Source of the DNA: Candidatus Sodaliphilus limicaballi
Lineage (GTDB): Bacteria; Bacteroidota; Bacteroidia; Bacteroidales; Muribaculaceae
NCBI GenBank assembly: GCA_018065815.1
Contig: JAGHSP010000325.1
Location: 1-8,463, forward strand
DNA: 8,463 nt
Reading direction: 5' to 3'
Part shown: piece after piece, positions 1-6,154 of the stretch
Layout: each line of letters begins with the position of its first letter
Position numbering within the stretch: position 1 is the first letter of the stretch
The notes under the pieces: generated by a model
Databases searched by the model: none
What the model was told of the DNA's origin: nothing
What the model saw: the letters and a program-made list of their open reading frames with translations, nothing else
Program-made: the position numbers and the translations under genes

Positions 1-1525
1 TGTAATAGCAGCGGTAGTTGCGTTTGTTGTTGGTATGGGCGTTGCTCAGATAATAGCTAAACGCAGTGCTAAATCTAGGGCCAACGAGATTATCGAGAAG
101 GCCAAACTTGAAGCCGAAGTTCTCAAGAACAACGAGGTGATCAAGGGTAAGGAAGAAGGTATGTCAATCAAGAGCGAAGCTGAGAAGCAGGCCAACGCAC
201 GCCTCTCAAAGGTGCAGTCAAGCGAGGCCAAGCTCAAGCAGCGCGAGCTTCAGCTCAACCAGCAGCAGGCCGACGTGCAGCGCAAACGCAACGAGGTTGA
301 CAACCTGAAGTCAAACCTTGAGCACCAGCAGGAAGTCCTTGACGACTATAAGAAAGAGGTCGAGAAGATGGAACGCAGCGTGCGCGACACACTTGAGCAC
401 GTGAGCGGTCTCAGCGCAGAGGAGGCAAAGGAGAAACTCGTGGAGTCTCTCAAGGACGAGGCCAAGACTGCTGCCGCAAGTTACATCAACGACATCATGG
501 ATGATGCTAAACTCACAGCCAACAAAGAGGCAAAACGCATCATCGTAGAGACAATCCAGCGCGTGGCAACAGAGACCGCCATCGAAAACGCTGTGACAGT
601 GTTCCACATTGAGAACGATGAGATTAAGGGCCGCATCATAGGCCGCGAGGGTCGCAACATCCGCGCTCTCGAGGCAGCCACAGGCATCGAGATCATCGTT
701 GATGATACCCCCGAGGCTATCGTGCTTTCTGGTTTCGACCCCGTGCGTCGTGAGATTGCCCGCCTGGCGCTCCACCAGCTTGTGGCCGACGGACGTATCC
801 ATCCTGCTCGCATCGAGGAGGTAGTTGCTAAAGTTCGCCGTCAGGTAGAGGAGGAAGTTATCGAGACTGGCAAGCGCACCGCTATTGACCTGGGTATCCA
901 CGGATTGCACCCCGAGCTCATTCGTCTCATCGGTAAGATGAAATACCGCTCAAGTTATGGCCAGAACCTGTTGCAGCACTCACGTGAGACTGCTAACCTG
1001 TGTGCCGTGATGGCAAGCGAGCTGGGTCTCAATCCCAAGAAGGCCCGCCGTGCCGGTCTGTTGCACGATATAGGCAAGGTGCCCGATGACGAGCCCGAAT
1101 TGCCGCACGCAATCCTCGGTATGAAGCTTGCTGAGAAGTACAAAGAGAAAGCCGACATCTGCAATGCAATCGCTGCCCACCACGACGAGGAAGAGGCCCA
1201 GAGCCTTTATGCTCCCATCGTGCAAGTGTGTGACGCAATCTCGGGTGCACGTCCTGGTGCACGCCGCGAAGTGGTTGAGGCCTACATCAAGCGCCTTAAC
1301 GACCTTGAGCGTCTCGCACTCAGCTATCCCGGCGTTGTCAAGACTTATGCAATCCAGGCAGGCCGCGAACTGCGCGTGATCGTGGGCGCTGACAAGATCA
1401 GCGACGCAGAGACCGAAAAACTCTCTAACGAAATTGCTCAAAAGATTCAAGATGAACTTACTTATCCCGGACAGGTGCGCATCACCGTTATCCGTGAAAC
1501 CCGTGCAGTGAGCTACGCTAAGTAA
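1..1525 (+). CDS. rny: Ribonuclease Y, 5' end cut off by window edge
   Basis: Membrane-anchored endoribonuclease that starts mRNA decay and processing on the cytoplasmic face of the membrane. The reading frame is already open at base 2, and residues before the first in-window ATG (base 35) read as a hydrophobic stretch ([18 protein letters not shown]), the usual N-terminal membrane anchor. The true start is therefore left of the window and the ATG at 35 is internal. Counting from that ATG: a charged, Q/E/K-rich coiled coil covers about residues 10-145; a KH RNA-binding domain carries the GxxG loop G203-R-E-G206; the HD phosphohydrolase domain shows H315, the H344-D345 pair, H382-H383 and D400. 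The protein ends at residue 496 with the [16 protein letters not shown] tail typical of the family. All catalytic metal ligands are present, so it should be active. The next gene, ricT, starts 23 bases downstream in the same direction. Identification is very secure; only the exact start is unknown. Confidence 0.97.
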   Translation, partial: VIAAVVAFVVGMGVAQIIAKRSAKSRANEIIEKAKLEAEVLKNNEVIKGKEEGMSIKSEAEKQANARLSKVQSSEAKLKQRELQLNQQQADVQRKRNEVDNLKSNLEHQQEVLDDYKKEVEKMERSVRDTLEHVSGLSAEEAKEKLVESLKDEAKTAAASYINDIMDDAKLTANKEAKRIIVETIQRVATETAIENAVTVFHIENDEIKGRIIGREGRNIRALEAATGIEIIVDDTPEAIVLSGFDPVRREIARLALHQLVADGRIHPARIEEVVAKVRRQVEEEVIETGKRTAIDLGIHGLHPELIRLIGKMKYRSSYGQNLLQHSRETANLCAVMASELGLNPKKARRAGLLHDIGKVPDDEPELPHAILGMKLAEKYKEKADICNAIAAHHDEEEAQSLYAPIVQVCDAISGARPGARREVVEAYIKRLNDLERLALSYPGVVKTYAIQAGRELRVIVGADKISDAETEKLSNEIAQKIQDELTYPGQVRITVIRETRAVSYAK

Positions 1526-1548
1526 GTTATACCTAAAAAAGGTTATTC

Positions 1549-2991
1549 ATGAATCAGGAATATAACAAGAAACCAGTTAACGACAGCGCTGAAGCGTGCT
1601 TGAACTGCGGCACAGGGTGCTGCGGCGACAACAAGTGCAGCCGGTGCAACCTGCACAGCTACAACTGGCTTGAAGACGTGCCAGGCAACGACGAAGAGTT
1701 TGATATCGTCGAGGTGCACTTCAAGAACACCCGCCGCGGCTTCTATCGCAACTCGTCGCACCTGCCCCTCAAGGCTGGCGACATGGTGGCCGTCGAAGCC
1801 AACCCCGGGCATGACATAGGCGAGGTGGCAATGACCGGACGCCTTGTCAAGCTGCAGATGAAGCGTGCCAACCTGCGTCCCGACACCGAAATCTTGCGGG
1901 TGTTCCGCAAGGCAAAGCCCCAAGACCTGGAGCGCTTTGAGGAAGCAAAGGCTCGTGAGGTGGACACCATGATACGCTCGCGCAAGATTGCCGTTGACCT
2001 GGGACTGAAGATGAAGATAGGCGATGTGGAATACCAGGGCGACGGAAACAAGGCCATATTCTACTATATCGCCGACGAACGCGTGGACTTCCGCCAGCTC
2101 ATCAAGGTACTGGCCGATGTGTTCAAAATACGCGTTGAAATGAAGCAGATCGGCGCGCGCCAGGAGGCCGGACGCATAGGCGGAATAGGTCCTTGCGGAC
2201 GACCGCTGTGCTGTGCTAGCTGGATGACCAACTTTGTGTCGGTTGCAACTAGTGCTGCAAGGTTCCAGGACATCTCTCTCAATCCGCAGAAGCTTGCCGG
2301 ACAGTGCGCTAAACTCAAGTGCTGCATCAACTTTGAGGTGGACACCTATGTTGAGGCTTCCAAGGCAATGCCCTCACGCGACGTGCAACTGGAAACGAAA
2401 GACGGCTTGTATTATTATTTCAAGGCCGATGTGCTCAAGCGCGAGATCACATATTCTACCGACCGCAATGTGCCTGCTAATCTCGTGACGCTTCCTGCCG
2501 AACGAGTGTTTGAGGTGATGGCACTGAATCGCAGTGGCGTGCGGCCCGACAAGTTGTCGCTTGACGACAATGACAAGCAGGCCGAGAAGAAAGCCTTTGG
2601 CGACATTCTGGGCCAAGATGCGATCAATCGCTTCGACAAGAAGAAAAAGAAGAAAAACAACAAGCGTCCCCGTGGTCAGGAAAACAATGGCGCGAGCGAC
2701 AGCCAGCAACGTGACCAGTCGTCGCGTGAACCCCGCAGGGAATCACGCCGCGACAATGGTCCTGCTCCCGCTGCCGACAATAACAAGGAGGGAGGCGAGC
2801 AATCTAACCGCTCACGCCAGCACCGACGCCCGCGTGGCGAACAAGGTGAAGCTCCCCGCAACGACCGCCAGCGTCGTCACGGAGGCGGCAACCGCCACCA
2901 GGGGAATCCCAATAAGCGCAGAAATGAGAACGGAAACTCCAATAGCGCCGAAGGCAACAACAACCGTCGCCAGCAACAGCCCAAGGATTAA
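1549..2991 (+). CDS. ricT: RicT-like PSP1-domain protein with Cys clusters and disordered basic tail
   Basis: 480-residue PSP1 (RicT/YaaT) family protein. In Bacillus subtilis RicT works with RicA and RicF, binds Fe-S clusters, and directs RNase Y processing of selected mRNAs; here that role is inferred from family membership and from rny lying 23 bases upstream. The PSP1 core spans about residues 120-205 (IADERVDFRQLIKVLADVF, then QIGARQEAGR). It is followed by the family signature GGIGPCGRPLCC (C216, C221, C222) and a second group C253, C258, C259. The N-terminus adds another cluster: C17, C20, C24, C25, C30 and C33. From about residue 364 to the end the protein is low complexity and rich in K, R, N, Q, G and E, starting with a run of lysines; it is probably disordered and possibly RNA-binding. 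The ATG at 1549 follows an A-rich stretch with no clear Shine-Dalgarno, normal for Bacteroidota. Base composition matches its neighbours. Family assignment is secure; partners and regulatory role in this organism are not shown. Confidence 0.9.
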   Translation: MNQEYNKKPVNDSAEACLNCGTGCCGDNKCSRCNLHSYNWLEDVPGNDEEFDIVEVHFKNTRRGFYRNSSHLPLKAGDMVAVEANPGHDIGEVAMTGRLVKLQMKRANLRPDTEILRVFRKAKPQDLERFEEAKAREVDTMIRSRKIAVDLGLKMKIGDVEYQGDGNKAIFYYIADERVDFRQLIKVLADVFKIRVEMKQIGARQEAGRIGGIGPCGRPLCCASWMTNFVSVATSAARFQDISLNPQKLAGQCAKLKCCINFEVDTYVEASKAMPSRDVQLETKDGLYYYFKADVLKREITYSTDRNVPANLVTLPAERVFEVMALNRSGVRPDKLSLDDNDKQAEKKAFGDILGQDAINRFDKKKKKKNNKRPRGQENNGASDSQQRDQSSREPRRESRRDNGPAPAADNNKEGGEQSNRSRQHRRPRGEQGEAPRNDRQRRHGGGNRHQGNPNKRRNENGNSNSAEGNNNRRQQQPKD

Positions 2992-2995
2992 ACTT

Positions 2996-3460
2996 GTGGC
3001 TGCTGCCATGGCAGTTGTCGTCATGTTGCTGGGCTTGGGGGGCTGTACTTCCGAGCAGAACTTCTATTGTCAGTTTCAAGATGTTCCATCCCACGGGTGG
3101 GTCTCGCAGGTGCCTTTGAAGTTTGAACCTCAATTCCCCGACTCGACGATAAACGAGTGCGAGATCATCTTGTCGGTCAGGCATAATAACAATTTTGCTT
3201 ACCGCAGCCTGAACCTCATAGTTGACGTCATGGACTCGCTTCATCATGTGGTGCGCACTCCCGTGAGCATTGCAGTGAGTGACGAATATGGCAACTTGAA
3301 CGGGAGCGGATTCGGTGGTCTGTACCAGTGCAGCGCAAGCGTTGTTGAGTCCATTCCGTGCAGTGCGGTCAAGAGCATCATCGTGTGGCCCGCGATGAAG
3401 GGGTGCGATACTATCATGAACGTGGAAGACGTGGGTATCACACTGAAGGCGGCCAAATAA
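2996..3460 (+). CDS. gldH: GldH family lipoprotein, start codon uncertain
   Basis: GldH is a lipoprotein needed for gliding in Flavobacterium and is widely kept in non-gliding Bacteroidota, probably tied to the type IX secretion/gliding machinery. The lipobox LGGC ends at the cysteine encoded at 3044-3046, preceded by a hydrophobic stretch. The mature part has about 138 residues with family-like segments: FQDVPSHGW, YRSLNLIVDVMD, the D-x-x-G-N...G-x-G-x-x-x-Y block near residues 96-110, and the closing MNVEDVGITLKAAK. The start is debatable. The GTG at 2996 (154 residues, 4 bases after the ricT stop) gives a 16-residue signal; the ATG at 3008 gives only 12. Neither has the usual positive n-region. 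An ATT at 2987 would give MKLVAAAMAVVVMLLG and fits a signal peptide best but is a rare start. An ATG at 2924 would give a long extension overlapping ricT by 68 bases. I use GTG as a compromise. The frame stays open far upstream only because it shadows the ricT tail. Confidence 0.82.
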   Translation: MAAAMAVVVMLLGLGGCTSEQNFYCQFQDVPSHGWVSQVPLKFEPQFPDSTINECEIILSVRHNNNFAYRSLNLIVDVMDSLHHVVRTPVSIAVSDEYGNLNGSGFGGLYQCSASVVESIPCSAVKSIIVWPAMKGCDTIMNVEDVGITLKAAK

Positions 3461-3477
3461 AACGAGCAGAACGTAAC

Positions 3478-4644
3478 ATGGATAGTTTCATTCCTAAACA
3501 CTTACAAGACGAAGTCAAGGCGCGAGTATCGCGTCTTGCTTTGTTACTCAACAATGCCGGCGTGGAAGCTATGCTGGTGTGTGACAACGTAGGGCTGTAT
3601 TACTTGAGCGGCAGGGTCTTTGCTGGATATATCCTTGTGGGCCAAGACGCTAGCGCACGTTATTTCGTGCGTCGTCCCGTCGGGTTCTCGGGTGTGGATT
3701 ACATACGCAAGCCCGAGCAGATTGCCGAGATTGTGGGCACAGTGCCTTCAACGCTGGCACTCCAGCTCGACACGCTCTCGGTGGCTGATTACAACCGCCT
3801 GTCCAAGGCGTTTGCCGGGGCAAGCATTGTCGATGCATCGGGCATGATGCGCCAGCTGCGGTCGGTCAAGTCGCAATATGAGATAGAGTTGATGCGTGCA
3901 TGTGGAGTGAAACATGTCGAGGCTTATAGCCACATCCCCGAGGTATATCACCCCGGAATGACCGATGTGGACTTGCAGATTGAGATAGAACGGTTGCTGC
4001 GCAAGCATGGTTGCCTGGGACTATTCAGAGTGCACGGGCAGTCAATGGAACTGTTTATGGCCAATATCCTGTGTGGCGCCAATGCCGACAATGCCAGCCC
4101 TTATGACTTTGCCATGGGCGGGGCAGGGCAGGACTTGTCGCTCCCAGTGGGTGCCGATGGCACCACGATAGCCAGCGGGAATGCTGTGATGGTGGATGCA
4201 TGTGGCAATTTCAACGGTTACATGACCGACATGACCCGCACTTATGCTGTGGGCGAGTTGCCCGAACTCGCGTTGCGGGCTCATCGCGTGTCGATTGAGA
4301 TTAACCGTCGCATAGCCCAGGAAGGCAAAGCAGGTGTTGAGGCAAAGCGTCTGTATGAAATCTCGCTGGAGATGGCGCAGCAGGCCGGACTTGATGACTA
4401 TTTCATGGGACACAGGCAGAAAGCAGGATTCGTGGGCCACGGCGTGGGCATTGAGATCAACGAGGCTCCCGTGCTGGCACCTCGCAGCCGCGATGTGCTT
4501 GCCGTGGGCAATGTCATCGCTGTCGAGCCTAAATTTGTAATCCCTGGCGTGGGCGCCGTGGGCATCGAGAATACCTATGTCGTGACAGAGTCGGGCATGG
4601 AATGCATCACCCTTGCTCCTGAGGCAATCACACCACTAGATTGA
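3478..4644 (+). CDS. M24 family metallopeptidase (Xaa-Pro peptidase type)
   Basis: 388-residue cytoplasmic metallopeptidase of the pita-bread (M24B) fold, expected to remove an N-terminal residue before proline or to split Xaa-Pro dipeptides. Residues 1 to about 130 form the creatinase-like N-terminal domain; the catalytic domain follows from the YEIELMRACGVKHVEAY segment to about residue 380. All five expected metal ligands are visible: D240 (MVDACG), D251 (MTDMTRTYAVG), H321 (GFVGHGVGIEINE), E350 (AVEPKF) and E364 (GIENTYVV). A dinuclear metal site is therefore intact. The start at 3478 is chosen because upstream residues in the same frame overlap gldH and look unrelated, while MDSFIPKHL begins a plausible domain 17 bases after the gldH stop. 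There is no signal peptide. Whether it is an aminopeptidase (PepP-like) or a prolidase (PepQ-like) cannot be told from sequence by eye, so no symbol is given. The gene lies in the middle of the six-gene run, so it is probably expressed with rny and ricT. Confidence 0.93.
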   Translation: MDSFIPKHLQDEVKARVSRLALLLNNAGVEAMLVCDNVGLYYLSGRVFAGYILVGQDASARYFVRRPVGFSGVDYIRKPEQIAEIVGTVPSTLALQLDTLSVADYNRLSKAFAGASIVDASGMMRQLRSVKSQYEIELMRACGVKHVEAYSHIPEVYHPGMTDVDLQIEIERLLRKHGCLGLFRVHGQSMELFMANILCGANADNASPYDFAMGGAGQDLSLPVGADGTTIASGNAVMVDACGNFNGYMTDMTRTYAVGELPELALRAHRVSIEINRRIAQEGKAGVEAKRLYEISLEMAQQAGLDDYFMGHRQKAGFVGHGVGIEINEAPVLAPRSRDVLAVGNVIAVEPKFVIPGVGAVGIENTYVVTESGMECITLAPEAITPLD

Positions 4645-4652
4645 ATTGAGAA

Positions 4653-5306
4653 ATGACATTCGGATCGTTTGAATATATAATGGAACTTGTCGCCACGGCA
4701 TTCTATGCCATCAGTGGTGTTCGTCTTGCTGCTGCCAAGAAGTTTGACTGGTTTGGGGCCTATGTGATAGGTTTCATCACAGCCTTCGGCGGCGGTACCG
4801 TGCGCGACGTGTTGCTGGGTGTAGATGCATTCTGGATGGACGACGTGAATTACGTCATCGCCACGGTGATAGGCCTTGCCATTGTGATAATCTTCCGCAA
4901 GTGGCTCGTGCGCATTGAGGGCACGTTCTACATCTTTGATGCCTTTGGCCTGGGATTGTTTGTCGATGTGGGCATCTACAAGACACTCATGATGGGGCAC
5001 CCCATGTGGATGGCAATCATGATGGGAACCGTCACGGGCGCTATGGGCGGAGTGCTGCGCGACATCTTTATCAACGAGGTGCCGCTGGTGTTCCGCAAGG
5101 AGGTTTATGCCACGGCATGCATCATGGGTGGCATCGTCTATTGGGCAGTGGGGCTCATCGACCCGCACCCCATCGTGCCGCAGATGTGTTGCGCCGTGTT
5201 TGTGGTGGTGCTGAGGTTCCTCGCGGTGAAGTACAACTGGTCGTTCCCCGCATTGCATTACAGCTATAGCGGTGAGGATGACGAAACTAAAAAAGATAAA
5301 TCCTAA
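4653..5306 (+). CDS. Trimeric intracellular cation (TRIC) channel family protein
   Basis: 217-residue inner-membrane protein of the bacterial TRIC family (formerly UPF0126). Structurally characterised bacterial and archaeal members form homotrimeric monovalent cation channels. The hallmark is an internal duplication, each half carrying a glycine-rich kink followed by Arg-Asp. Here the first copy is GGGTVRD at residues 46-52 and the second is MGGVLRD at residues 131-137. Hydrophobic segments around residues 8-24, 34-50, 66-82, 92-112, 117-135, 152-170 and 174-192 fit the usual seven transmembrane helices. The C-terminal tail is short, hydrophilic and charged (GEDDETKKDKS). The ATG at 4653 is 8 bases past the peptidase stop and directly preceded by GAGAA; another in-frame ATG at 4680 would shorten the first helix. 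The gtrA-like gene begins 6 bases after its stop, so the two membrane proteins are very likely translated from the same message. Transport specificity in vivo is unknown. Confidence 0.92.
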   Translation: MTFGSFEYIMELVATAFYAISGVRLAAAKKFDWFGAYVIGFITAFGGGTVRDVLLGVDAFWMDDVNYVIATVIGLAIVIIFRKWLVRIEGTFYIFDAFGLGLFVDVGIYKTLMMGHPMWMAIMMGTVTGAMGGVLRDIFINEVPLVFRKEVYATACIMGGIVYWAVGLIDPHPIVPQMCCAVFVVVLRFLAVKYNWSFPALHYSYSGEDDETKKDKS

Positions 5307-5312
5307 CAAGAA

Positions 5313-5762
5313 ATGAAGATAGATAAGGCAGAAGCTCGCAAGACAACCATACAGTTGCTCAAATATGGTGTGATAGGTGTGTCAAACACGCTCATCACGC
5401 TGGTGACATTTTATTTGCTGAACACTCTGGCGGGGTGCACCTATGGAGTTGCTAATGTGATTGGTTACATTTTGGGTGTGATCAACAGTTTCATCTGGAA
5501 CCGCAACTGGGTGTTTAAGACTCACAACAGCGTGAAGCGTGAGGCGATGCTCTTCGGCATCGGTTTCTTGCTGTGCCTTACTTTGCAAGGTGCGGTGAGC
5601 TGGTTCTTGCTTGAAGGCCTAGGCTGGAAAAATATGGACGAAATATCATGGCTCCCCATGAAGAACACCGGGCAAAACATCGTTATGCTCATCGCCATGG
5701 TGTCATACACCCTAGCCAACTACATCTACAATCGCGTAGTGACTTTCAGGGAAAAGAAGTAA
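5313..5762 (+). CDS. GtrA family four-helix membrane protein
   Basis: 149-residue integral membrane protein of the GtrA family. Some members help flip or present lipid-linked sugars (for example undecaprenyl-phosphate-glucose) during surface polysaccharide modification; many have no assigned role. Four hydrophobic segments are seen at about residues 15-38, 43-63, 78-101 and 122-141. The family motif occurs twice, at the end of helix 2 (NSFIWNRNWVF, 58-68) and at the end of helix 4 (NYIYNRVVTF, 136-145), in line with the internal two-helix repeat. A basic N-terminus (MKIDKAEARK) precedes helix 1. There is no glycosyltransferase gene beside it, unlike classical gtrABC clusters, so the substrate cannot be guessed from context. 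It is the last gene of the plus-strand run; the next open frame beyond it is on the opposite strand. Confidence 0.9.
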   Translation: MKIDKAEARKTTIQLLKYGVIGVSNTLITLVTFYLLNTLAGCTYGVANVIGYILGVINSFIWNRNWVFKTHNSVKREAMLFGIGFLLCLTLQGAVSWFLLEGLGWKNMDEISWLPMKNTGQNIVMLIAMVSYTLANYIYNRVVTFREKK

Positions 5763-5823
5763 AACCTTACAACTTAATTTTGCATTTTGCGACATCTGCA
5801 ACTATTCACCAATTGGGGTGATC

Positions 5824-5857
5824 TCTCGCAGATCTCGCAGATGACGCAGATTTTTTT
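5824..5857. repeat. Three tandem 9-bp units (consensus TCTCGCAGA) followed by T7
   Basis: TCTCGCAGA occurs at 5824-5832 and 5833-5841, and a two-base variant TGACGCAGA at 5842-5850, with no spacers. A run of seven T follows at 5851-5857. Each unit can pair weakly with itself (TCT with AGA), and GATCT (5820-5824) can pair with AGATC (5830-5834). Similar CGCAGA/TCTGCG tandem units are common between genes in Bacteroidales, so this is probably a family-wide intergenic repeat. On the plus strand the T run could also help end transcription of the gtrA operon, but the stems are too short to call a firm terminator. Confidence 0.6.
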
Positions 5858-6109
5858 GATTAAGGAAGGAAAGAAATTTTCCGATATAAAAATCATTTCA
5901 CTGCAAGGTGGCGGTCTTCGACCGTAGTATAGCGTATCGTTATCCCTGTCCTGCCTTCGCTTGCGTTCAGTTAGGAAAGGGTTATGTGCAGAACTGCGGT
6001 CTGCGTGTCGGCTTCCACCCTCTCTTAGCCCCCGCACTATTCTTCCCCGGTGCCTTATGCTTTGTGCGAAAGAAAGATTTTGGTGAGATATTATGCGCGG
6101 GGACTCTGC

Positions 6110-6132
6110 AAAAAAACTCTATTGGTTAATAG
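6110..6132 (-). terminator. Possible intrinsic terminator of the minus-strand fusion gene
   Basis: Read on the minus strand, CTATT (6132-6128), loop AACC, AATAG (6123-6119) form a 5-bp stem, followed two bases later by seven T (complement of the A7 at 6110-6116). It lies 22 bases past the stop codon. The stem is AT-rich and weak alone, but a GC-rich hairpin just upstream (6138-6154) may assist. Confidence 0.4.
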
Positions 6133-6137
6133 TAGTC

Positions 6138-6154
6138 ACGCGACACCCTCGCGT
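6138..6154 (-). other. 6-bp GC-rich hairpin overlapping the fusion gene stop codon
   Basis: On the minus strand ACGCGA (6154-6149), loop GGGTG, TCGCGT (6143-6138) form a perfect 6-bp stem. The first A of the stem is the last base of the TGA stop at 6156-6154. It sits directly before the weak terminator stem and T run, so it probably acts in 3' end formation or protection. Confidence 0.45.

Larger units (their letters stand above)
5763..6153. other. Convergent intergenic region, no credible gene
   Basis: 391 bases between the gtrA-like gene and the end of the minus-strand fusion gene. I see no convincing protein gene. Short open frames exist on both strands (minus about 5774-6037, plus about 5908-6129) but their translations are a patchwork without start signals or recognisable motifs. 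The left third is AT-rich and holds three tandem 9-bp units followed by T7. The middle (about 5905-6050) is richer in GC and contains small hairpins: CGGTC-TTC-GACCG at 5912-5924 and GCAG-AA-CTGC at 5988-5997. The right end holds a probable terminator for the minus-strand gene. The composition and CGCAGA units resemble dispersed intergenic sequence often met in Bacteroidales genomes; that link is from memory and is not proven here. Confidence 0.6.

Noticed and set aside
2636..2665. A-rich run that could allow a frameshift joining ricT to gldH
   Set aside because: The lysine run is ordinary for the tail. A fusion would bury the lipoprotein signal inside a protein, and there is no supporting pseudoknot that I can see.
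2534..2986. Long open frame upstream of gldH, overlapping the ricT tail, which would give a 308-residue protein
   Set aside because: It is the shifted reading of the low-complexity ricT tail, which lacks stops by composition. The lipobox shows that the mature protein begins at 3044.
3358..3477. Longer N-terminus for the M24 peptidase
   Set aside because: The extra 40 residues overlap gldH in another frame and are unlike a creatinase N-terminus. The ATG at 3478 fits operon spacing.
4575..5309. 244-residue open frame antisense to the TRIC gene
   Set aside because: It is His/Cys-rich in the way expected of a shadow of a membrane protein gene. The plus-strand TRIC protein has clear duplicated motifs.
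5824..5850. CRISPR-like array
   Set aside because: The units are 9 bp, adjacent and without spacers, and no cas gene is present.
5774..6037. Minus-strand open frame of 87 residues in the intergenic region
   Set aside because: The translation runs through the tandem repeat and hairpins and shows no domain, promoter or credible start. It is probably repeat sequence.
5908..6129. Plus-strand open frame of 73 residues in the intergenic region
   Set aside because: No start signal or recognisable motif, and it overlaps the antisense frame and the terminator of the minus-strand gene.
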